This document shows, piece after piece, positions 24,108-34,066 of a DNA stretch of 64,000 nt (its first letter is position 1; each line of letters opens with the position of its first letter). A program made the translations under genes and the position numbers. A model generated the notes under the pieces. That model was not told where the DNA came from. It saw only the letters and a list, made by a program, of their open reading frames with translations, and ran no database searches. The DNA comes from Actinomadura sp. J1-007 (GTDB lineage Bacteria > Actinomycetota > Actinomycetes > Streptosporangiales > Streptosporangiaceae): positions 7,068,001 to 7,132,000 of the forward strand of contig NZ_WING01000001.1 in the NCBI RefSeq assembly GCF_009793335.1, read 5' to 3'.

Positions 24108-26413
24108 GTGGGCGACCATGCGCATTCGATCCCGCTACCTGGCACGCAATGGTCGGTCTGGGCCGACGTGCTCCTCCGCTCCACCGGATTTCCCGCGCAC
24201 GGTCTCGCCCTTTTCGGCGCACCCGAATGTGCGATTACGGCCGATTCCCATCTGGACGGCACGGCGACCGAGGCCGAATTCGCGCAGGCCCTGGACGCGG
24301 CCCTGGCGCAAGCGGAACGCGCCGTCGCGCACGTGGCCGCCGACCCGCTCTTCCGCGAGGCGCTGACGTGGCAGAACCCCGCCGCCGCGAGCCGCCTCGC
24401 ACGGCTCGCCGAACCGGTGCCGTCCGTTGCCGAAACGAACGGCAAGAACCCCAGGCGTGCGCGCAAGGAGCGCCGGGCCAAGGAGAACACGCTCGTCCGG
24501 TACTGGCAGCGCTACTGCGGCAAGAACGACACCGTCGGCTTCTTCGGCCCCGTCGCCTGGGGCACGCTCGATCCCGGAACGATCCAGGCGGTCGCGGCGC
24601 GGCCGGGCGGACGGCTCGTGCGGTCCCGCGAGGTCGCCTACGAGTTCTGGGCCCTGGAGGCGTACGTCGCCGCGCTGCTCTCCGATCCGGACGTGGCGCC
24701 GTGGCTGCCCGCCGGCGTCCACCCGCACCTGGCCGTCGAGGGACGGCGCGTGCTGCGGCCGGGGGACGAGCCCCTGCCGCTGAACGATGCGCAGGCGGCG
24801 GTGCTGTCCGGATGCGACGGCGTCCGGTGCGCGGCCGAGATCGCTCCCGATCCGCGCCGCGCCGAAGCCCTGGAATCGCTGGTCGAAGCCGGGATCGTCT
24901 GGCGCGGCGTGAACCTGCCCTACAACCCGCGCGCCGAACGCGTCCTGCGCGACGCCCTCACCGCGATCCCCGAGCCGCGCGCCAGGGAACGGGCGCTGGC
25001 CGGGCTCGATCGGCTCGACCGGGCGCGCGCCGCCGTGGCCGCCGCCGCCGGGGACGCCGACGCCCTGGCGGTCGCCCTCGAACGGCTCGACGCCGAGTTC
25101 ACGGCCGTCACCGGCACCGAGCCGCAGCGTCGGGACGGGCAGATGTACGCGGGACGGCGCGTCTGCTACGAGGAGACCGTCCGCGATGTGGACCTCACGT
25201 TCGGCCGGCCGATCCTGGAGGCGCTGGCGGGGCCGTTCGGGACCGTCCTGCTCCCGGCGGCGCGGTGGCTGTCGGCGGCCCTGGCGGAGGCGTACGACGA
25301 CGCCTTCCGCGCCCTGTACCGGGACCTGCTCGGGCCGGGGGAGGACGGCGTGCCGATGCCGGCGTTCTGGGACGCGGCGCAGCGCCTGCTGACCGGGAGC
25401 GACCGCCCGGCCGACGCGGTCGCCTCCGGGTTCGCCCGCCGCTGGACCGAGCTGTTCGGGCTCGACGGCGCGGCGCCCGGCGAGCACCGCCTGTGCTTCG
25501 CGAGCGCGGACCTGCGCGAGCGCGCCGCGCGGCTGTTCCCCGCCGAACGCCCCGGCTGGGCGGGCGCCCGGATCCACAGCCCCGACCTGTGCGTCTGCGC
25601 CTCCAGCGTGGACGCGCTCGCTGCGGGGGAGTTCACGCTCGTGCTCGGCGAGATGCACGCCGCCTGGCCGACGCTGGACTGCGCCGTCTTCGCCGACCGC
25701 CATCCCGACCCCGGACGGCTGCGGGCCGCCGCGGCCGAGGACATCGGCCCCCAGTTCCGCCCGCTGTACCCGACGTGGTGGCCGCAGTACACCGCGCGCA
25801 TCGCGCCCGTCCTCGGCGTGGACGACCACCAGCTCGCCTTCACGGCGGCCCCGGGAGCCGATCCCGGGCGCGTCCTGCCGATCGTCGCGCTGACCGTGGC
25901 CGAACGCGGCGGGACGCTGGAGGTCACCGGCCCCGGCGGGCTCCGCCGCCCGCTGCGCGAGGTGTTCGCGCTGCTGTTCGGCTGGCTCGGCACCGAGGCG
26001 TTCAAGCTCGCCGGGGCGGGCCCGCACCATCCGCGGCTCACGCTGGACGGCCTCGTCGTCGCCCGCGAGACCTGGCGCACGACCGTCGGCGCGACGAGGC
26101 TCGCGCCCGGAGGCGGCGCCGCCCGCGAGTACCTGGCCGCGCGCCGCCTGCGCCGCTCCCTCGGCCTGCCGGAACGCGTGTTCGCCAAGGTCGGCACCGA
26201 GGTCAAGCCCGTGTACGTGGACTTCACCGGCCCCGGTACGTGTCGGCGTTCGCGACGATGCTCCGCGCGGGCCGCGCGTCCTCGGGCGACGGCGTCCCCG
26301 TCGTGTTCACCGAACTGCTGCCCGGACCGGAGGACGCCTGGCTCGCCGACGCCCAGGGGCGGCGCTACTTCTCCGAGCTGCGCCTCCAGATCTGCGACCC
26401 GGAACGTCCGTGA
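24108..26413 (+). CDS. LanB-like tRNA-dependent enzyme lacking an elimination domain (PEARL-like), frameshifted
   Basis: About 768 residues matching the N-terminal (glutamylation-type, Lant_dehydr_N) domain of lantibiotic dehydratases. The signature KENTLVRYWQRYCGKNDTVGFFGP is near residues 125-148. Other family blocks include LPLNDAQAAVLSGCDG and PQFRPLYPTWWPQYTARIAP. The ~300-residue SpaB_C elimination domain is absent. Stand-alone proteins of this form include peptide aminoacyl-tRNA ligases (PEARLs), which add amino acids from aminoacyl-tRNA to a scaffold peptide. One missing C in the run at 26231-26234 moves the last ~60 residues (RYVSAFATMLRAG ... QICDPERP) to another frame. The 3' end overlaps the MFS gene by 49 bp. 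Confidence 0.85.
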
Positions 26414-27846
26414 CCGCCGGAGCGTTCCTGACCACCAGAGCGCCCGTGGCCGCCGGAACGCCTGCGGAAGCCGAGCAGCGCGGTCACGAGCATCGCGGCG
26501 GTGAACGCCACGCCCGCGGTGAACGCGCCGCGCATCCCGTCCACCTGCGAGCCTCCCCGCGCGGCGGCCCCGTTCACGGTGATCAGCACCGCGACGCCCA
26601 GCGATCCGCCGATCTGCTGCATGCTCTGGAGCAGCGCCGAGGTCGCGCCGGACTCGCCCGCCGGGACGGACGCCATCGCCACGAACGTCGCGGCCACCGC
26701 CACCAGCCCCGTTCCCGCGCCGAACAGCAGCACCGGGCCCAGGATCATCGTGACGTACGAGCTGGTCGGCGAGACCTGCGTCAGCCACACCATCCCGGCC
26801 GCGCACAGCACCGCGCCCGCCGCCATGACCGGCTGCGGGCCGTACCGGGGGAGCAGCCGGGGCACCGCCCGGCTCGCGGCGATGAGGGCGGCCGTCGTCG
26901 GCAGGAAGCCGAACCCGGTCGCCAGCGGCCCGTACCCGAGCACCCGCTGCACGTAGAGGGTGAGGAAGAACAGCATGCCGCTCATGGCCGAGGTGAGCAG
27001 CAGCCGCATCAGGAAGGCCCCCACCCGGTCGCGGTCGCCGAACAGCCGCAGCGGCAGCACGGGCTGCGCGGCGCGCGCCTCGATCGCGGGGAACAGCGCG
27101 AGCAGGACCGCCGCGCCGCAGAACGCGCCCACCGTCAGGCCCCCGTTCCAGCCGCGCTCGGCCGCGCGGATGAAGCCGTACACCAGCAGCGTCGAGCCGA
27201 GCGTGCACGCGAGCGCCCCGGCGACGTCGAAGCGCCCCTCCCGTCCCGGGGACTCGCGCAGGACCCGCGGCGCCAGCAGGACGATCGCCGCCCCGACCGG
27301 GACGTTCACGAACAGGACGGCGCGCCACGACGCCCACGCGGTCAGCAGCCCGCCGAGGACCAGCCCGACCACCATGCCCGCGCTCCCGGCGACCGAGAAG
27401 ACCGCGAGCGCGCGGCTCCTGCGCGGCCCGTCCTCGAAGGTGGTGGCGATGAGCGCGAGCGACCCCGGCCCGGCCAGCGCGGCGCCGGCGCCCTGCGCGG
27501 CCCGCGCGGCCAGCAGCCACCCCGGCGACGCCGCCAGGCCCCCGGCCAGCGACGCGGCCGTGAACACCGCGACGCCCGCCGCGAACACCCGCCGGTGGCC
27601 GAGCAGGTCGCCGGCCCGTCCCCCGAGGAGCAGCAGGCCGCCGAAGGCGAGGGTGTAGGCGTTGACCACCCACGACAGCCCGGCGTCGGTGAAGCCCAGG
27701 CCGCGCTGGACGCTGGGCAGCGCGACGTTCACGATCGAGGCGTCCACCACGAGCAGGAGCTGGCAGCCCGCCAGGAGCGCGAGCGCGGGCCCTCCGGCGA
27801 GGCGCCACCGCGCCGGCCGGGCGTCGTGCGGCACCGCCGGCGGCAT
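26365..27846 (-). CDS. MFS exporter, DHA2 (14-helix) family
   Basis: A 493-residue, 14-helix drug:H+ antiporter-type exporter. Motif A GGRAGDLLGHRRVFAAG, LVVDASIVNVALPSVQRGLG in helix 1 and GSAGMVVGLVLGGLLT (motif C-like) are visible. The last 40 residues are an RSGGHGRSGGQERSGG-type hydrophilic repeat with no membrane role. It is likely the export or self-resistance pump of the cluster, divergent from the CoA ligase. Its 3' end overlaps that of the LanB-like gene (tail to tail). Confidence 0.9.
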   Translation of the reverse strand: MPPAVPHDARPARWRLAGGPALALLAGCQLLLVVDASIVNVALPSVQRGLGFTDAGLSWVVNAYTLAFGGLLLLGGRAGDLLGHRRVFAAGVAVFTAASLAGGLAASPGWLLAARAAQGAGAALAGPGSLALIATTFEDGPRRSRALAVFSVAGSAGMVVGLVLGGLLTAWASWRAVLFVNVPVGAAIVLLAPRVLRESPGREGRFDVAGALACTLGSTLLVYGFIRAAERGWNGGLTVGAFCGAAVLLALFPAIEARAAQPVLPLRLFGDRDRVGAFLMRLLLTSAMSGMLFFLTLYVQRVLGYGPLATGFGFLPTTAALIAASRAVPRLLPRYGPQPVMAAGAVLCAAGMVWLTQVSPTSSYVTMILGPVLLFGAGTGLVAVAATFVAMASVPAGESGATSALLQSMQQIGGSLGVAVLITVNGAAARGGSQVDGMRGAFTAGVAFTAAMLVTALLGFRRRSGGHGRSGGQERSGGHGRSGSQIWRRSSEK

Positions 27847-28167
27847 GCGCGCCTCCGCGAGAACGAGCCCGTGCGGGTCTGGACAGAATCGATAAGATCA
27901 TGGATCTTCGCTGCAAGGCAGACCTGAACGAGGACGAGTGCCGTCGGCCGATCTCGGTCCCAACCCCTCGGGAGCCGCCGTGCTTGCCGGAGCCGTTCCC
28001 CCCGCCACGCCCCCGCCCGCCGCCCCGCGGACGCCGCCGCGTCCCGCGCGGAACGGGTTCCGCGCGGGCGAACGCCGCGGCCGGTCCGCCGTCCCCTGAG
28101 GCGGCCGCCCGACCGGGCCCGAGCATCGACCGTGCTTCTCGCCGGAGAACAGAACTGGAGAGCGGAC
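27847..28167. other. Divergent intergenic region with a possible short peptide reading frame
   Basis: 321 bp between the MFS and CoA ligase starts. A -10-like TAAGAT (27892) precedes an ATG at 27900 whose frame starts MDLRCKADLNEDECRRPISV, then becomes very Pro/Arg-rich and runs on out of frame with the next gene. There is no convincing ribosome site. It is the only place near the LanB-like gene where I see a Cys-containing small peptide start that could be a scaffold. Support is weak. Confidence 0.25.
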
Positions 28168-29802
28168 ATGACCGAGACCTCTGCGAGCTACCGCGAGCGC
28201 GGCTGGTGGCGGGACGAGACGTTCCTCGACGATCTGCGGCGGCACGTGCGCGACAGGCCGCGGAAGACGGCGGTCGTCACCCGGCGCCAGTCCGACGGGC
28301 GCACGCACCGGCTCGACTACGAGCAGCTCGCCGCGGCCTCCGACCGCTGCGCGAGCGCCCTGGTCGAGCTCGGGCTGCGCCCCGGCGACGTCATCGCGGT
28401 CCAGCTCACCGACCGGTGGGAGCTCGCCGCGCTCACGCTCGGCTGCCTGCGCGCCGGGATCGTGTACTGCCCGCTCATGAAGACCTACCGGCGCCGCGAG
28501 CTCGACGTCATGCTGCGCGTCACCGAAGCCCGGGTCCTGGTCACCATGGCGGAGGACAACGGCGACAGGCTGGGGGAGCTGGGCGCGGAGTTCGCCGCCG
28601 AGCTGCCGTCCCTGGAACGCGTGTTCGTCGCCGACGGCCCCGGCCCGGAGGGCACCGGCGAGTTCGAGTCGTTCTTCTTCGGAACGGCCTGGGAGGAACG
28701 GCACGGCCACCTGCTCGACGTCCGCGAGCTCGGCCCCGACGACCCGTACCTCGTGCTGTTCACCTCGGGCACGACGAGCGAGCCCAAGGGGGTCCTGCAC
28801 AGCCAGAACACGCTGTACGCGGCCGTCCGCGGCGAGGCCGACGCCTTCGGGCTGGACGAGACGCTCGTCATGTACACCACCGCGCTCTACACCCACTACA
28901 CCGGTGTCGTGCAGGGCATGCTGATGCCGCTGACGCTGGGCGGCACCATGGCGTTCCAGGACGCCAAGGAGCCCGGCGCCGCCCTCGACCTCATGGCGCG
29001 CCACGCGGTCACGTTCTTCTACTGCGCGCCGTTCTACCTGCTGAGCCTGATCGAGGAGCAGCGGTCCTCGCCGCGCCACATTCCCGCGCTCGCCTGGCTG
29101 GTCAGCGGGTCGGCCCCGATCCCGCCGTACTTCATCGGCGAGACCAGGGACGTCTTCGGGCTCCGGCTGTACTCGCTCTGGGGGATGACCGAGAACGGCC
29201 CGGCGACGATCACCCGCCCGGACGACCCCGAGGACTGGGCCGCGCACAGCGACGGCAGCCCCATCGCGGACATGGAGCTGAGGATCGACCCCGTCTCCGA
29301 ACGCACCGACGGCGAGGGCGTGCTGTGGATCCGCGGCCCGACGCAGTGCCTCGGCTACTACCGGCGCGACGACCTGTACGCGGCCGACCTCGACTCCGAC
29401 GGGTGGTTCAACACCGGCGACCTCGCCCGCCCCGACGGCCGCGGCGGCATCCGCATCACCGGCCGCGCCAAGGACATGATCCTGCGCAACGCCAACATCG
29501 CGCCCGTCACCGACCTGGAGTCGATCATCGCCCGGCATCCCGGCGTCCGCGACGTCGCGGTCATCGGCGTCCCCGACGAGCGGGAGGACGAGACGATCTG
29601 CGCGGTGGTGACGCCCGCCGGCGCGGCCTCGGAGGTCAGCCTGGACGAGCTGCGACGCTCGCTGGACGACGCGGGGATGACCAAGGCGTACTGGCCGCAG
29701 CGCCTCGAACTGCTCGACGACCTGCCCAGGACCGCCACCGGAAAGATCCGCAAGGCCGAACTGCGGCAGCGCTACGCGAACGCGTCCCGGCCGCGGCGGT
29801 GA
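28168..29802 (+). CDS. AMP-dependent acyl-CoA synthetase/ligase
   Basis: A 544-residue ANL-family ligase. Visible are the P-loop LFTSGTTSEPKGV (A3), SLWGMTENGPATI (A5), DSDGWFNTGDLARPDGRGGIRITGRAKDM split by the hinge Asp, and the catalytic Lys in TATGKIRKAEL (A10). It resembles cyclohexanecarboxylate/short-chain acid CoA ligases and would make an acyl-AMP and then acyl-CoA of an unknown acid, or load a carrier. ATG 28168 follows CTGGAG. It converges with the asparagine synthetase-like gene with a 19-bp gap. Confidence 0.9.
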   Translation: MTETSASYRERGWWRDETFLDDLRRHVRDRPRKTAVVTRRQSDGRTHRLDYEQLAAASDRCASALVELGLRPGDVIAVQLTDRWELAALTLGCLRAGIVYCPLMKTYRRRELDVMLRVTEARVLVTMAEDNGDRLGELGAEFAAELPSLERVFVADGPGPEGTGEFESFFFGTAWEERHGHLLDVRELGPDDPYLVLFTSGTTSEPKGVLHSQNTLYAAVRGEADAFGLDETLVMYTTALYTHYTGVVQGMLMPLTLGGTMAFQDAKEPGAALDLMARHAVTFFYCAPFYLLSLIEEQRSSPRHIPALAWLVSGSAPIPPYFIGETRDVFGLRLYSLWGMTENGPATITRPDDPEDWAAHSDGSPIADMELRIDPVSERTDGEGVLWIRGPTQCLGYYRRDDLYAADLDSDGWFNTGDLARPDGRGGIRITGRAKDMILRNANIAPVTDLESIIARHPGVRDVAVIGVPDEREDETICAVVTPAGAASEVSLDELRRSLDDAGMTKAYWPQRLELLDDLPRTATGKIRKAELRQRYANASRPRR

Positions 29803-29821
29803 ACGCGCCGCCGACGCGGGG

Positions 29822-31643
29822 TCAGGTCACGACGCGGACGCGGGAGAGCCAACGGTTGAGTTCGAGGAGGTAGGACAGGCCGATCGCGGGCGTACGGGCG
29901 GTGATCGGGCCGGGCAGCGCGTCCAGGTCGGAGGTGACCGCCGTACGGACCCGCTCCCGGTCCATGAGGTCGAACAGCGGGGCGTCCGGGTCGCCGACCA
30001 TGTCGATGACGAGGTTCCGCACCGTCGCGAGGTACTCGGGTCCTGGCTGGCCGGGTAGGCGCTCTTCGGCCTCTTGACGATCTCCTCCGGGAGCAGGTCG
30101 GCGCACGCCTGGCGCAGCAGCGCCTTCTCCGTCCCGCCGTGCGCCTTCAGGTCCGCGGGCACGTTGAACAGGTACTCGGCCAGCCGGTGGTCGGCGAACG
30201 GGACCCGGACCTCCAGGCCGACGGCCATGCTCATCCGGTCCTTCCGGTCGAGGAGCGCACCCAGCCAGCGGGTGAGGCCCAGGTAGAACACCTCGCGCTG
30301 CCTGCGCCGGCCCGGGTCCTCGCCGTCCAGGTGCGGGACCTCGCTCAGCGCCTCCCGGTACCGCTCGGCCTCGTACTCCTCCGGCCGAATCTCGCGCCTG
30401 ATCTCCTCGCGGAGGAGGAACTCGGGCTGGCGCCTCGAATACATCCAGGGGAACGACGAATGCTGAATGAACCGTTCGTCCATCTGCCAGGTGTAGCCGC
30501 CGAACACCTCGTCGGCGGACTCCCGGAAAGGGCGACGGTGCAGTTCTCCCGGACCGTCCGGAACAGGTGGTAGATCGAGGTGTCGAGATCTCCCCAGCCG
30601 GGCAGGTCGCGCGCCTGGAGCCCGCGCTCGATCCCCTCGACGAGGCTGCCGGTGCTGACCTCGGCCACGGAATGCTTCAGGCCGAGCCGTTCGGCGACCA
30701 GTTTCGCGTACGGCTCGTCCGGGCTCGGCCGCCACGCGTCGCTTCCCGCCTTGGCGGGCGTCGGGACGCCCACCGAATAGCTCGTCAGCTCCCCCTGGAA
30801 CTCCCGGGCGGCCAGGGCCGTGATGGCGCTGGAGTCGATTCCGCCGGAGAGCAGCGTGCCGACCGGCACGTCCGCGACCACCTGCCGCTTGACGATGTCG
30901 GTGAGCAGGGAACGGATCTCGGCCGTCGTCGTCCGGAAGTCTTTGCTGTGGGGCTCGGCCCGCACCTGCCAGTACCGGCGCTCCCGGCAGCCGGAGGCGT
31001 CGGCGACGACGAGGCATCCCGGCTTCACCTCCCGCATTCCGCGGTAGACGGCGTGGCCGGGAGTCTTCGCGCGCGGAACGACCATCAGCTCCGCGATCCC
31101 CTCCAGATCGACCTCGGCCGCCATTTCGGGATGCGCCAGCAGCGCCTTGGGCTCCGACCCGAAAACGATCCCCTCGCCCAGCGCGGCGTAGTAGAGCGGC
31201 TTTATCCCGAGCCGGTCCCTCACCAGCAGGAGCTGCTGCCTCCGCTCGTCCCAGATGGCGAAGGAGTACATTCCGTTGAGCCGGGTGACGAGATCCGGTC
31301 CCCATTCCAGGTAGGCCGTCAGCAGCACTTCGGTGTCCGACCGCGTCGTGAACGACCAGCCGGCGCCGCGCAGTTCCGTGCGGAGCTCCTGGAAGTTGTA
31401 GATCTCGCCGCTGAACGTGATGACCACCGGCTCGCCATGGCGCCCGTTCCGCGCCATCGGCTGCCGGCCGCCCTCGATGTCGATGACGGCGAGCCGCCGG
31501 TGCCCGAACGCGGCGTGGCGCGAGAGCCACACCCCCTCCGCGTCGGGGCCCCGCGGCGTCTGCGTCCGCGTCATGTCCGAGACGACGGCGCGTTCCCGCC
31601 GCAGGTCCCGCGTCCAGTCGACCCAACCGGTGATGCCGCACAT
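29822..31643 (-). CDS. asnB: Asparagine synthetase (glutamine-hydrolysing)-like protein, two frameshifts
   Basis: An N-terminal class II glutaminase (MCGITGWVDWTRD, Cys2 nucleophile; RGPDAEGVW; FSGEIYNF) is followed by the synthetase PP-loop LLSGGIDSSAITALAA. The C-terminal part continues ESADEVFGGYTWQ and LEVRVPFADHRLAEY, then EYLATVRNLV. Single missing bases at 30522-30524 and 30038-30040 explain the two frame changes; repaired length is about 607 residues, normal for AsnB. Inside a cluster it may amidate a carboxylate of the product or make an unusual amide bond. It is the last gene of the minus operon with the esterase, A domain and oxidase. Confidence 0.87.
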
Positions 31644-31682
31644 GAGCAGTCCTCTGATCGTCGTCGTGGTGGCGCGCTCGGG

Positions 31683-32480
31683 TCACGCGGAGAGGAGCCG
31701 GCTCCGCGCGAACGTGAAAAGGTCGGGAAGACCGGCGTTGACGAACTCCCAGTCATGCCCGCCGGGACGTTCTCGATATTCGTGGGGAACGGATTCGGCC
31801 GAAAGCGCGTCCCTCATCCTCCGGTTCATGTCGATCATCCGCGGATAGTCGTCCAGCCCGACATCGAAATGGATGCCGATCGGCTGCTCCGCGTTCCGTT
31901 CGCGGAGCAGCCGGTACGGGTCGTACTTCCGGCGGACCTCGCTGCCGACCGGGCCCCACACCCGCTCGTGGTCCCGCGTGGTCGGCATGGCCAGCGCCCG
32001 GTCGTCCCGGAAACTGCTGTACGGGTCGCCCGCCCGCAGCGGGGCTTCGAAGGCGCCGCCGTTGCTGCACACCACCGAGAACAGGTCACCGTGCAGCAGC
32101 GCCTGGAACAGCGCGGCGGCGCCGCCCATCGAGAATCCGCCGATGCCGCGCCCTTCCCGGCACGCCGCGGTGTTGAAACGGCCGTCGATATGGCCGACGA
32201 CCTCGCCGACCAGATAGTCCTCGTAGCGCCGGCCCCGCGCGTCGTTGATGAACCAGGACCGCCCGGACTCGGGGAACACCAGGATCAGCTCGCCGGAATC
32301 GACCTCGGTCGTGAGGTCCCTGCACTGGAGCCAGGTGTTCCGGTTGCCGCCGAAACCGTGCAGCAGGTACAGCACCGGGAACGGCTTGCCGACCGGGGAA
32401 TAGGTGGGCGGCAGGGCGACCGTCACGGACTTCTCGCGGCCGATCGACGCGCTCCACCAGGTCTCCGTCAGGACTTTCAT
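31683..32480 (-). CDS. Alpha/beta-hydrolase, esterase D family
   Basis: A 265-residue protein of the S-formylglutathione hydrolase/tributyrin esterase type: VLYLLHGFGGNRNTW (oxyanion loop), nucleophile elbow GIGGFSMGGAAALFQAL, acid in FDVGLDDYPRM and His in RPGGHDWEFVNAGLP. It could trim an ester, release the product from a carrier, or act as an acyltransferase. It lies 11 bp after the adenylation-domain gene and 39 bp before asnB, in one operon. Confidence 0.88.
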   Translation of the reverse strand: MKVLTETWWSASIGREKSVTVALPPTYSPVGKPFPVLYLLHGFGGNRNTWLQCRDLTTEVDSGELILVFPESGRSWFINDARGRRYEDYLVGEVVGHIDGRFNTAACREGRGIGGFSMGGAAALFQALLHGDLFSVVCSNGGAFEAPLRAGDPYSSFRDDRALAMPTTRDHERVWGPVGSEVRRKYDPYRLLRERNAEQPIGIHFDVGLDDYPRMIDMNRRMRDALSAESVPHEYRERPGGHDWEFVNAGLPDLFTFARSRLLSA

Positions 32481-32491
32481 CGCCGCATCGC

Positions 32492-34066
32492 CTACGACTC
32501 GACGAGCCGGCGGCGGTCGATCTTCCCGTTTCTCGTCAACGGCAGCGCGGCGATGACGTGGAAACGCTCCGGGACCATGTAGCGCGGAATCTCGGCCAGG
32601 CAGTGCCGGCGCACCGCGGAGATGTCGAACGGCTCCGCCCCGGGCACCACGTACGCTTCGAGGGTGCGTTCGTCGGGGCCCTCGCCGACCGCCACGCAGG
32701 CGGCCTCCCGGACATTGTCCGCGGCCGACAGGACCGCCTCGATCTCACCGATCTCGACCCGGTGACCGCGAATCTTCACCATGTCGTCCTCACGTCCGCA
32801 GAACACATAGTTCAGATCCGCGTCGAGCCTGACCAGATCCCCTGTCCTGTAGGCCCTCAACGGCTCCGCGCCGTCCCGTGGAATCGACACCGTCCTGGCC
32901 GCCGTGAGGTCGTCGTCCCGCCAGTAGCCGAGCATGACCGAGTCGCCCGCGACGCAGAGTTCCCCGGTCCGTCCCGGCTCGTGCTCGACCGGGCGGCCGT
33001 ACTGGTCGATGACGAACGTCTCCGCGTACGGGCAGGGACGGCCGATCGGCACGGGCTGTTTGATACCCGGTGCGACGTCCGACGCGCGGACGCGGTGGAA
33101 CACGCACACATTGGTCTCGGTCGGGCCGTAGAGGTTGTAGAAGTCCGCCGCGGGAAGGAGCTCGTGAAGCCGCCGGAGCTGCGTGATCGGAAACGTCTCC
33201 CCGGCGAAGAGAACGACGCGCAGCGACGACCCGGCCAGCGTCGGGCCGTTCTTCGCCGCCAGCATCCGGGTCAGCGCGCCGGGAACCGAATACCAGACGG
33301 TGATGCGCCGCTCGACGACGAACTTGTTGAGAGCGCCGCCCAGCCCGACCTGGCTTTCCGGCACCAGGACCACGCAGCCGCCCGCGCTGCACGTCGCGAA
33401 CAGGTCCAGCACGGACAGGTCGAAGTGGAACGGCGCGTGGCTGGAGACGCGGTCGCTGGAGCGCAGGCCGAATTCGTCCACCGTCCATTCCACGAAAGCG
33501 CGGGCGTTGCCGTGCGAGAGCACAACCCCCTTCGGCACGCCCTTCGACCCCGAGGTGTGCAGGATGAACGCCGGGCTCCCGGGATCGACGAACGGCTCCC
33601 GGTCGTCCTCCGCCGCGGCCGCGCCCACCGCCTCATCCCAGCCGATCACGGCCCCGTCCGCCGTCGCACCGGACGGTCCGTCCGCCGTGGACGGAACGGA
33701 CACGATCGGGCAGGAGAAATGCTCCCGCAACCAGTCGGCCCGGTCGTCCTGGGCGATCACACAGGCGACCTCGCAGTGCGAGAGGATATGGCCCGCCCGT
33801 TTGAACGGCGCGCTCGGGTCGATCGGAACATAGGCCGCGCCCGCCTTCAGAATGCCGTGGACGGCGACGACCGACTCGACCGACTTCCGCAGCCACAGGC
33901 CGACCCGGTCACCGGGGACGACCCCGTTGCGGAGCAGCGTGCGGGCGATGGCGGAGCTGCACCGGTCCAACTCGCCGTAGGTCATCGACTCGCCCCGGAA
34001 CTCGACCGCCGGCGCGTCGGGCTGCTTCTCGGCCCAGTGGCTCAGATAGTCGCTGAGAACGCTCAA
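32492..34066 (-). CDS. Stand-alone adenylation domain, predicted L-prolyl-AMP ligase
   Basis: A 524-residue NRPS-type adenylation enzyme without a fused carrier. Motifs: LTYGELD-like A2 region, FILHTSGSKGVPKGVV (A3), FHFDLSVLDLF (A4), YNLYGPTETNVC (A5), YRTGDLVRLDADLNY (A7) and LTRNGKIDRRRL (A10 Lys). Aligning by eye to GrsA, the ten specificity positions read D-L-L-Y-L-A-L-V-C-K, which I recall as the proline code of PltF/RedM-type enzymes. It would load L-proline onto the carrier protein at 35.9 kb. The TTG start overlaps the oxidase stop (TTGA). Confidence 0.9.
   Translation of the reverse strand: MSVLSDYLSHWAEKQPDAPAVEFRGESMTYGELDRCSSAIARTLLRNGVVPGDRVGLWLRKSVESVVAVHGILKAGAAYVPIDPSAPFKRAGHILSHCEVACVIAQDDRADWLREHFSCPIVSVPSTADGPSGATADGAVIGWDEAVGAAAAEDDREPFVDPGSPAFILHTSGSKGVPKGVVLSHGNARAFVEWTVDEFGLRSSDRVSSHAPFHFDLSVLDLFATCSAGGCVVLVPESQVGLGGALNKFVVERRITVWYSVPGALTRMLAAKNGPTLAGSSLRVVLFAGETFPITQLRRLHELLPAADFYNLYGPTETNVCVFHRVRASDVAPGIKQPVPIGRPCPYAETFVIDQYGRPVEHEPGRTGELCVAGDSVMLGYWRDDDLTAARTVSIPRDGAEPLRAYRTGDLVRLDADLNYVFCGREDDMVKIRGHRVEIGEIEAVLSAADNVREAACVAVGEGPDERTLEAYVVPGAEPFDISAVRRHCLAEIPRYMVPERFHVIAALPLTRNGKIDRRRLVES

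Noticed and set aside
24108..26413. Full lanthipeptide dehydratase system
   Set aside because: The elimination domain, a LanC cyclase and a clear precursor peptide are all missing.
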